A stretch of 58,249 nt of DNA from UBA1738 sp045580145 (GTDB taxonomy: Bacteria > Bacillota > Clostridia > UBA1381): the NCBI GenBank assembly GCA_045580145.1, contig JAZNNI010000124.1, forward strand, positions 1 through 58,249, written 5' to 3'. Numbering within the stretch: the first letter of the stretch is position 1; each line of letters begins with the position of its first letter. The translations under genes and the position numbers were made by a program. Shown here one piece after another: positions 25,911 through 33,358 of this stretch. The notes under the pieces are model-generated. The model had not been told where the DNA came from and did not search any database. It saw only the letters and a list, made by a program, of their open reading frames with translations.

Positions 25911-25973
25911 GAACAAAATGCGATATTTTTTGAACAAAATGATGTATTTTTTTCGTTTGAAATACTGTAAAAT
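25911..25973 (+). promoter_or_regulatory. tandem 21-bp-spaced operator and promoter of the solute-binding protein gene
   Basis: Half-site GAACAAAATGCGATA at 25911-25925 and GAACAAAATGATGTA at 25932-25946, 21 bp apart, end over a poor -35 (TATTTT, 25945-25950). The -10 TAAAAT lies at 25968-25973, 36 bp from the second half-site. This is the layout of an AraC-type activator that contacts RNA polymerase at the -35 region. The same layout recurs at 27484-27546. Confidence 0.75.
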
Positions 25974-26021
25974 ATTTTTAGATGATAATACGTAGGTATT
26001 TAAAGAAAAGGAGAGGATATT

Positions 26022-27434
26022 ATGAAACAAACTTGGAAAAAAACAAAAGCTTTGATTGCAGCCCTGCTTACAGGTGCATTATTGGCTTCTTGTGGAGGAC
26101 CTGCTGAGACAGGCAAGACGACTATAGAAGTGTCTGAATGGCCTACATGGGAATCAGGAATTAAAAAGTACGACGGCTATGTAGCAAACTTCAATGAACA
26201 ATACGGCGAAGAATTTGAAATTCTACAAAACACATGGGTTTATGATTATCAGACATTCCTTATGAAAGCTTCATCAGGCAAGCTTCCTACAACATTCAGT
26301 TCTGCTTTTACAGAGGCGGACAGAATGAAAAACTCAGGATATGGTAAGGACATTACAGATAAGCTTAAAGAGTATGACCTATTAGATAAGATGGATCCGA
26401 GAGTTAAGAGTATCGTTGAAAAGGACGGAAAAATTTATTCTGCTCCGAAGGACGGATACATTTTAGGTGTTGTATTTAACGCAAAGCTGTTTGAAGAAGC
26501 AGGGCTTAAAAATGCCGACGGTACATACAAGTTCCCGAAAACATGGGAAGAACTTGCCGAGACTGCAAAGGTTATAAAGGATAAAACCGGAAAAGCAGGA
26601 TTTTTACTTGGTGCACTTGATGCATCAGGCGGCTGGCTTTTTACAAACATAGCATGGTCATTCGGTGTTGAATTTGTAAAGCAGGACGAAAGCGGAAAGT
26701 GGATTTCAACATTTGACTCACAGGAATGCTATGATGCATTTGAATTTATGAAGAGCTTAAAGTGGGAGCATGATGTTATTCCGGCAAGCTATATGCTTTC
26801 GCAGCAGCAGGGACTTGAGTTCTTGGCAACAGACCAAGTTGCAATGCTAATAGATAGTCCGGCTATCAACGCAAAGAACTGTGTAACTTCATATAAAATG
26901 GAAAGAGACGATGTCGGTGCATTTGCTATGCCGGCAGGCCCTGAAAGAAAGGTATCACTTTTAGGCGGAAGAATTATTGCTATTTCAAATGATGCAACAG
27001 ATAAGCAGGTTGACGGTGCATTCAAGTGGTGGAAGACCACAGGCGAGCTTCCGGACATCGAGCTAACAGATGCATATAAGGAAACAAAGATTGCAAGCTA
27101 CGAAGCAGCAAAAAATGAGGAAATTGTTTCTCCGATAGGCGTTTATGCTTACTCTCCGTGGATAGGAGTAGAAAGCAGCAAGTTTGACAGGGAGCTTGTT
27201 GATCAGTACAGAAATACTCCTGTTGAGAACTGGGCAGACTACAATGCTTCATTATCTGATGAAACAATGGAAGTTCAGGCAGAAGTTCCTGTATGCTGTC
27301 AGGATTTGTATGGATTGCTCACAGGAATCCTCCAAAACATTTGGTCTAATGAGGATGCTGATGTTCAGACTTTAGTAAAAGAAGCTTCAGATAAGTGGCA
27401 GAAAGATTATCTTGATAAGCAGGTAAATAACTAA
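26022..27434 (+). CDS. extracellular sugar-binding lipoprotein of an ABC importer (CUT1 type)
   Basis: 470 aa family 1 solute-binding protein. A lipoprotein signal (basic start, hydrophobic core, lipobox LASC with Cys24) anchors it outside the membrane. The mature part has the aromatic-rich opening and SGGW/WW segments of oligosaccharide binders. Good GGAGAGG site before the ATG. Its two permease genes are far downstream (43503 and 44454), beyond five genes for exported surface proteins; no ATPase is encoded in the window, as in other systems that share a common MsmX-type ATPase. Confidence 0.92.
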   Translation: MKQTWKKTKALIAALLTGALLASCGGPAETGKTTIEVSEWPTWESGIKKYDGYVANFNEQYGEEFEILQNTWVYDYQTFLMKASSGKLPTTFSSAFTEADRMKNSGYGKDITDKLKEYDLLDKMDPRVKSIVEKDGKIYSAPKDGYILGVVFNAKLFEEAGLKNADGTYKFPKTWEELAETAKVIKDKTGKAGFLLGALDASGGWLFTNIAWSFGVEFVKQDESGKWISTFDSQECYDAFEFMKSLKWEHDVIPASYMLSQQQGLEFLATDQVAMLIDSPAINAKNCVTSYKMERDDVGAFAMPAGPERKVSLLGGRIIAISNDATDKQVDGAFKWWKTTGELPDIELTDAYKETKIASYEAAKNEEIVSPIGVYAYSPWIGVESSKFDRELVDQYRNTPVENWADYNASLSDETMEVQAEVPVCCQDLYGLLTGILQNIWSNEDADVQTLVKEASDKWQKDYLDKQVNN

Positions 27435-27483
27435 TATGTTGTTTCTATGCTATTTTACATCACTGTTGGAAAAGTGAAAAAAA

Positions 27484-27546
27484 GAACAAAATGCGATACA
27501 AAATGAACGAATTGATATATTTTTTCCATAAATGCTGATGTATAAT
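27484..27546 (+). promoter_or_regulatory. second copy of the tandem operator/promoter, before the large repeat protein
   Basis: Half-site GAACAAAATGCGATA at 27484-27498 is identical in all 15 bases to that at 25911. GAACGAATTGATATA at 27505-27519 agrees at 12 of 15. The spacing is again 21 bp, TATTTT occupies the -35 position (27518-27523), and -10 TATAAT is at 27541-27546, again exactly 36 bp from the second half-site. Confidence 0.78.
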
Positions 27547-27563
27547 GGTTTTACCTAAAAAGT

Positions 27564-27638
27564 TGGCTGAGCTATTTCGGCCACGAAAATTGTACTGATT
27601 GTATGGGTATTCTGTAGCGGTGATGCTGCAGAATACCC
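27564..27638 (+). promoter_or_regulatory. structured 5' leader of the repeat-protein mRNA
   Basis: Two hairpins lie between the promoter and the start codon. The first is TGGCTGA/TCGGCCA (27564-27583, 6-nt loop). The second is a 14-bp stem of GGGTATTCTG plus TAGC (27605-27618) with its complement (27625-27638) and loop GGTGAT. No T run follows, so neither is an intrinsic terminator. They may stabilise the mRNA or be a regulatory element. Confidence 0.6.
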
Positions 27639-27685
27639 ACGCCTAATAACAACAGTATGGTTTCAAAAAAGAAGGAGGAAAATTT

Positions 27686-30600
27686 ATGAAAAAATCATTA
27701 AAGAAGAGTTTGGCATCTCTGTTGGCTCTTGTAATGATGTTAAGTTCTGCACCAATGCTTGCAGCAGTTCCTGGGGCTACCAGTACATATCCGGGAAGTT
27801 CAGCTTACAATTCAACAATGACAAAAACTAACAATAACTATTTGTTGGTTGACAGAGGTGCAGATGCAACAGCTGTTCCGACTGCACCAGCTGAAAATCT
27901 GTTTACGGTTGGTGGAAAGACATACAATATGCTTGACACAGACGCAGACGGAAATTACTTTATAATGACCGATTTCGGTGTTGGTGCGACCCAAATAGAT
28001 GCATTTTATACCGGCTCAGAAAGAACATATGCCGCAATGAGATTTAATGCGGAAAGCTCAGAGAGTGTCGGAAGCAGACTTCAGGCACGAATGGGTACAT
28101 ATGTACCATCTGCCCAGATGCAGGCACAGGTTCTTAACTATACCTGGTATGATGAACATGATCCTCAGGATAATCAAAACTATACAACCTGTAAGCTGGC
28201 ATATCCATCAGTAACAGAGATTAACACATATAAGGACGAGATTAACTGGCAGTTAATAGACGGAAGCAGCTATGGTTATATGCCAACAAGAACAGTTGGA
28301 TATAACAGCTCAGACAGTCAGTATTACATAATCGGTGTGCAGCATTACGGCAAGCCTCGTTATGAATTTGCTATGTGGACTGAACATAGAAGAAGCGGTG
28401 CACCAAATGCCCCTGCTGTATTCTTCCTTGACAAAGACTTCTTCAAAACTGTCAAGGTTGATTTAAGTGCTAATGTAGGAGCAAATGTTCTTAGCGAAAT
28501 CAAAAAGTACACAGTGGATGATTTGTCAGGTATATATACAGACGATGAGCTTATTTCATTAGGATATACTTTGGATGACGAAGAAGATGAAGAGATCGGA
28601 AACAGCACATATCCGGGAAGTTCAGCTTACAACTCAACAATGACAAAAAGCGATAACTGGACAATGATAGACAGAGGCGCAGACGCAACAGCTGTTCCGA
28701 CTGCACCAGCTGAAAATCTGTTTACGGTTGGTGGCAAGAAATATAATATGTTAGATACCGACGCGGACGGAAATTACTTTATAATGACCGATTTTGGTGT
28801 TGGTGCAACCAACATAGATGCATTTTACAACGGTTCGGAAAGAACGTATGCCGCAATGAGATTTAATGCGGAAAGCTCAGAGAGTGTCGGAAACAGGCTT
28901 CAGGCACGAATGGGTACATATATACCATCAGCCGAAATGCAGGCACAGGTACTTAACTATACCTGGTATGATGAGCATGACCCTCAGGATAATCAGAACT
29001 ATACAACCTGTAAGCTGGCATATCCGTCTTTGACAGAGCTTAACACATATAAGGATGAGATTAACTGGCAGTTAATAGACGGAAGCAGCTATGGTTATAT
29101 GCCAACAAGAACTATTGGATATAACAGCACGGACAGTCAGTATTACATAATCGGTGTAAAACACTTTTCAAAGCCACGTTATGAAATAGCTATGTGGACT
29201 GAACATAGAACATCGGGTGCACCTAATGCTCCTGCTGTATTCTTCCTTGACAAAGACTTCTTTAAAACTGTTAAGATTGATATAAGTGCAGGTGTGGGAG
29301 CAAATGTGCTTGCAGAATTAAGCAAATATCAGGTGGAAGACCTTACAAGTATATATACATTGGCAGAGCTTGCAGGATTGGGCTTTGACGTAGGTGTAGA
29401 AGATAACTCTGACCAAGTTCCGACAGAGTACAGAACCGCTATCAAGAATTTCACACAAAATACTGCAATGCTTGATAAGGACGGAACAGCAATCACAAGC
29501 ACGCACGAAAAATATGAAAATACAAGTAGCGATTACACCTTTAAGGTAGGAGGAACAGAGTTCGTTCTCCTTGGCGATGATGCATCAGATGATCATTTTG
29601 TCACATTTAAGACACCGAAATACGAAACAAGCAGTGTGAAGCTGTGGGCAGACAAGACTTCTGCGGACAAGGAAGACTATGTATTTAGTGTAAGCAACAC
29701 AAACAGTATTGCCTCTACACTAAATGAAAGTAGCTGGATAAACAGCAATATCCCTGTGGATATGCAGAGCCAGCTTAAAGAAAAAGAATGGTGGACAGAA
29801 CATGATGTTGTTGCATATGAGGATATCAATGTATGGAAAACAACAGCGAAGATAGCACTTCCATCTTATGCTGAAATCAAGGCTCATTCAGACAGATTCC
29901 CATTCGGTTCTGTGTGGGAAGGTGCCCGTGAGTGGATAAGAAGTTTTAATATTTCAAGCACAGGTGCAATTCAGGCAGTCGGTCTTATTGACGAAGAAAG
30001 CACAATCAAGGCATCTGTAAACGCACACTACATATCATTGATAAGACCTGTATTCTATCTGGATAAGGATTTCTTCAAGAATGTTAAGGTAGACGATATT
30101 GCAGCACTTGGAAGCGGAATTAAGGATGAAATCGTAGCAAACTACGAAATTGAAGATTTACTTGGTCTTTATACAGCAAATGAGCTTGTTGAAATCGGCT
30201 ATAATGCACAGAGTGTGCAAATAGCGGCTGACCGTGTGCTTTCAAAGGGATATCCGACAGTAGATTCATATAAGGCAGCATTTACAGGCACACAGACAAT
30301 AGGAAGTATTGTAGCTGGAGCTACGACACCGGCAGAAAATCTGTTCAAGGTTGGGGATAAAGAATTTATCTATCTTGATGCAGATAACGCTGGTAATATG
30401 TTTGTTATGGCGAATGCTTACCACTCAAAAGAAGAGGTTTCATTCCCAAGTACAGCGACCACTAATGAAGAAAAGATATATGATGCAAGCAGAGAAAATT
30501 CTATTGCGTGGAACTTTAATTCAGAAGCTTATATAGATAGTATCGTTCCAACAATCCTGCAGGGATACCTGATTGATTACAACTGGTATGTTGAAACAGA

Positions 30601-31642
30601 CAATACTACACCTTATTACACAACAGCGAAGGTTGCACTTCCTTCAGCAACAGAAATTCTTAAGTATTGGAACAAAATTGGCGGATGGTCAGGACTAAAT
30701 ATGGCCAACTCAAATACACGTACACCTTATTATAAAAATGGTGAGCATTTGACAAATATTTATGTTTGGGTAGATAACGTTACGACACCTGATGACCCTA
30801 AGCTGAAGTTCAATAAAATTGAAACAGACCCTAAATGTAATAAGCATCGTCCGGTATTCTTTATTGATAAGTATTACTTCTTGGATCATGCAGTAAATCC
30901 TGACGATCTTGGGGATAATGTAAAGCAATTTATAAGAGCATCATTCACAAAGGATGAGCTTAAGACTAATGGTTATGATGAAGCAACCCTTATTGCACTT
31001 GGCTATGCTGCAGCACCATCTGCGGCAGCGATTGTAATTGACGCACCTGCATTTGCAGATGGACAGACACTTACAGCATCATATACATATGTACCTGATG
31101 CGACAGAAATGCCTGAGGTTACCACAAGCAGTGTTTACCAGTGGTACAGAAGCAGCGATGCAAATACATATACTGCAATTTCGGGTGCTACAGGATTGTC
31201 ATACACTTTGACAAGTGATGATGTGGGCAAATATATCAAATTTGGTGTTAAGCCGGCAAACTTGGACTGCGTGGCAACAACTGAATATTTCAGTAACCCG
31301 ACAATAAAGATTGCAGAAGCACCTAAATTCTTGTTTGGGGTTGCTTTGAAGGATGCACAGGGCAATGATGTGGAAGATATTAATGGCGAAACATCATTGA
31401 CAGCAGTATTAACTATTGAAAATCTTAAAGCTGCCGGAGAAAACAAGGCATTGATTATTGCAGTTTACGATGATAAAAACACTTTGAAGGCATTTAATGT
31501 TGAAGAACCTTTAATAAGTGTTGGGGAAGATGACTATCCGATTACAGTAAGCGGATTTACAGGAGCAACCGGCTGGACAGCTAAGGTTATGGTTTGGGAT
31601 ACTCTTGTGAATATGGTACCATTATTCGGTAAGAGTTATTAA
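27686..31642 (+). CDS. large exported protein with four tandem DUF6273-like repeats and an Ig-like domain
   Basis: 1318 aa. Signal peptide about residues 1-27 (basic start, hydrophobic core, AxA-type cleavage). Repeats of about 265-275 aa at about 34-307, 308-575, 578-845 and 845-1107; each has a PAENLF..VGG opening, an ADGNYF-type strand and a closing PAVFFLDKDFF or related motif. The first two are almost identical; the third and fourth are diverged. An Ig-like domain (about 1112-1211) and a C-terminal module ending near VMVWDTLVNMVPL follow. No SLH domain or LPxTG. It has its own operator/promoter, structured leader and terminator. It is probably a glycan-binding or abundant surface protein; function not established. 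Confidence 0.75.
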   Translation: MKKSLKKSLASLLALVMMLSSAPMLAAVPGATSTYPGSSAYNSTMTKTNNNYLLVDRGADATAVPTAPAENLFTVGGKTYNMLDTDADGNYFIMTDFGVGATQIDAFYTGSERTYAAMRFNAESSESVGSRLQARMGTYVPSAQMQAQVLNYTWYDEHDPQDNQNYTTCKLAYPSVTEINTYKDEINWQLIDGSSYGYMPTRTVGYNSSDSQYYIIGVQHYGKPRYEFAMWTEHRRSGAPNAPAVFFLDKDFFKTVKVDLSANVGANVLSEIKKYTVDDLSGIYTDDELISLGYTLDDEEDEEIGNSTYPGSSAYNSTMTKSDNWTMIDRGADATAVPTAPAENLFTVGGKKYNMLDTDADGNYFIMTDFGVGATNIDAFYNGSERTYAAMRFNAESSESVGNRLQARMGTYIPSAEMQAQVLNYTWYDEHDPQDNQNYTTCKLAYPSLTELNTYKDEINWQLIDGSSYGYMPTRTIGYNSTDSQYYIIGVKHFSKPRYEIAMWTEHRTSGAPNAPAVFFLDKDFFKTVKIDISAGVGANVLAELSKYQVEDLTSIYTLAELAGLGFDVGVEDNSDQVPTEYRTAIKNFTQNTAMLDKDGTAITSTHEKYENTSSDYTFKVGGTEFVLLGDDASDDHFVTFKTPKYETSSVKLWADKTSADKEDYVFSVSNTNSIASTLNESSWINSNIPVDMQSQLKEKEWWTEHDVVAYEDINVWKTTAKIALPSYAEIKAHSDRFPFGSVWEGAREWIRSFNISSTGAIQAVGLIDEESTIKASVNAHYISLIRPVFYLDKDFFKNVKVDDIAALGSGIKDEIVANYEIEDLLGLYTANELVEIGYNAQSVQIAADRVLSKGYPTVDSYKAAFTGTQTIGSIVAGATTPAENLFKVGDKEFIYLDADNAGNMFVMANAYHSKEEVSFPSTATTNEEKIYDASRENSIAWNFNSEAYIDSIVPTILQGYLIDYNWYVETDNTTPYYTTAKVALPSATEILKYWNKIGGWSGLNMANSNTRTPYYKNGEHLTNIYVWVDNVTTPDDPKLKFNKIETDPKCNKHRPVFFIDKYYFLDHAVNPDDLGDNVKQFIRASFTKDELKTNGYDEATLIALGYAAAPSAAAIVIDAPAFADGQTLTASYTYVPDATEMPEVTTSSVYQWYRSSDANTYTAISGATGLSYTLTSDDVGKYIKFGVKPANLDCVATTEYFSNPTIKIAEAPKFLFGVALKDAQGNDVEDINGETSLTAVLTIENLKAAGENKALIIAVYDDKNTLKAFNVEEPLISVGEDDYPITVSGFTGATGWTAKVMVWDTLVNMVPLFGKSY
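27785..28606 (+). repeat. 822-bp direct tandem duplication, copy 1
   Basis: This in-frame unit encodes residues about 34-307 of the 1318-aa protein. It is nearly identical in DNA to the next unit (offset 822 bp), for example over ACATATCCGGGAAGTTCAGC at each start. Long identical runs mark a recent duplication. Confidence 0.88.
28607..29405 (+). repeat. 822-bp direct tandem duplication, copy 2
   Basis: The second unit is slightly shorter than the first and diverges at its end, where it passes into the third, older repeat of the protein. Confidence 0.85.
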
Positions 31643-31656
31643 TTTGCTTAGGTTGG

Positions 31657-31695
31657 TTTGTGCAGGTGACAAAAATGCCGCCTGCACAAATTTTT
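31657..31695 (+). terminator. intrinsic terminator after the repeat-protein gene
   Basis: TTTGTGCAGG (31657-31666) pairs perfectly with CCTGCACAAA (31681-31690), followed by TTTTT. It lies inside what otherwise looks like a long operon, so downstream genes depend on read-through or an unseen promoter. Confidence 0.88.
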
Positions 31696-31720
31696 CACAA
31701 TAGATTTAGGAGGGATTAGC

Positions 31721-33340
31721 TTGCGAAAAATACTTGCATCTATTATTGCATTCAATACATTAGCTACGGCAGCTTATGCAGCGGATATTACAGCTGTACC
31801 TAATTATAAAACAGGAGAGATAACTGTCAGCGGGCTTTTGGAAGAAGCAAGATCTAATAAAATAATATCCATTGAAGTAAAGGACAGTCAAGATGCTACG
31901 GCACACATTTCATATATTGAAACCGAAGCTGACGGAAGCTTTAGTTACACCTTCAAGATGCCTGATTGGGCAGGTACAGGTGATTACGTGCTTAACCTTG
32001 GTGCAGCACAGCTACAGGCACCCATTCCTGAGACGATAGAATATATAGGTACAAGTGAGGTTAATCAGTTGATTACAGATATTCAAACTGTAACAATCGC
32101 TGATGCTACAGATGAGGCAAGAGATGTCGCAATAAATGATATCTATGCGATTATTGATGGGAAATTAAAAATGTTGAATGTTGACGATACAGAGTATGTA
32201 AACATTCCTGTAGAAAGAAAGAAAAAAATTGCAGAGAAAATTCTGGACCGCAGAAGTAATTATGACACTATAAGTGCTGCGGCAAATGAAGAATATGCCG
32301 TTCAGGTATTGAACGTTATAGCCTCAAATAAAGTGGGTGCATATTTAGACAAATATAAAGAAATTTATGGATTGGACAGTGCTACTATGCTCTCAGAGTA
32401 CGAAGCACTTACTGATAAGACAAGATTTAGCTCGATTTTTGATACATATGCGTTTGAAAATTCTGCGGATGTTGTGAAAGCTCTTAATGAGGCAACATTC
32501 ATTACTATACTTGAAAAATCACAGCCGGGGGATATTGTAGATTTGTTTTCAATCTACAATAGTGTAATTCCGTTTAGTCTTGATAAATATAACAGCCTTG
32601 GCGGCGAGGTTGTTTCATATGCCTTGGCAGGAAAACCTATTGGAAGTATGACGACTCTGGAAACTATGATAAATGGAATAGGGACTGGAGCCCCTTCAGG
32701 AACCGGAACAAACTCAGCACCGAGCGGGAATGGAGCAAGTGGCTTCGGTGGAGGTTCTTCTTTTGGAGGAACAGCTCCTGTACTTCCGCAGACAAGCACT
32801 TCGTTTAAAGACATTTCAGGAAGCGAATGGGCAAGTGAAGCAATAGAGGCACTTTATAAAAAGGGGATAGTTTCAGGTGTCGGTGAAGGAAGCTTTGAGC
32901 CGACAAGAAATATTAAAAGAGAAGAATTTGTTAAAATAGTTCTTTCTGCTTTTGGTTTAGATGACAGCAATTATGTCGATGCAGATTTTGAGGATGTGGA
33001 TAAGTCATCATGGGCATATCCGTACATCTGCAAGGCATACCAGTTGGGAATCGTATCAGGTGTGGGAGAAAAAGCATTTGGTATGGGAAGCTTTATCACC
33101 AGACAGGATATGGCAGTTATCATATCCCGTGCGGCAGCTAAGGCAGGAAAGACTCTTGAAAATGTAAAGGAAGCGGCAGCTTTTGTTGATAACAGCTATA
33201 TTTCAGATTATGCAAAAGAGAGTGTAGAAGAACTTGTTAGTGCCGGAATTATTAATGGTTTTGAAGATGGAAGCTTCAGACCAAATGAACGTGCAACAAG
33301 AGCGCAGAGCGCAGTTATGGTTTATAACATTATAAAATAA
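31721..33340 (+). CDS. SLH-domain cell-surface protein
   Basis: 539 aa starting at TTG with an AGGAGGG site. Signal peptide about 1-20. The middle region (about 20-310) is a short beta part followed by helices with no family I recognise. A Gly/Ser/Pro-rich linker (about 320-350) leads to three C-terminal SLH domains (about 362-539), which bind pyruvylated wall polymer. This gene starts the SLH series, 30 bases after a terminator. Probably a wall-anchored scaffold or organiser for the neighbouring enzymes; function inferred from architecture. Confidence 0.82.
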   Translation: MRKILASIIAFNTLATAAYAADITAVPNYKTGEITVSGLLEEARSNKIISIEVKDSQDATAHISYIETEADGSFSYTFKMPDWAGTGDYVLNLGAAQLQAPIPETIEYIGTSEVNQLITDIQTVTIADATDEARDVAINDIYAIIDGKLKMLNVDDTEYVNIPVERKKKIAEKILDRRSNYDTISAAANEEYAVQVLNVIASNKVGAYLDKYKEIYGLDSATMLSEYEALTDKTRFSSIFDTYAFENSADVVKALNEATFITILEKSQPGDIVDLFSIYNSVIPFSLDKYNSLGGEVVSYALAGKPIGSMTTLETMINGIGTGAPSGTGTNSAPSGNGASGFGGGSSFGGTAPVLPQTSTSFKDISGSEWASEAIEALYKKGIVSGVGEGSFEPTRNIKREEFVKIVLSAFGLDDSNYVDADFEDVDKSSWAYPYICKAYQLGIVSGVGEKAFGMGSFITRQDMAVIISRAAAKAGKTLENVKEAAAFVDNSYISDYAKESVEELVSAGIINGFEDGSFRPNERATRAQSAVMVYNIIK

Positions 33341-33358
33341 AGGAAGGGAGATGTGAAA

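Noticed and set aside
27605..27638. 14-bp hairpin as terminator of the solute-binding protein gene
   Set aside because: No T run follows, and it lies downstream of a strong promoter at 27541, so it belongs to the leader of the next gene.
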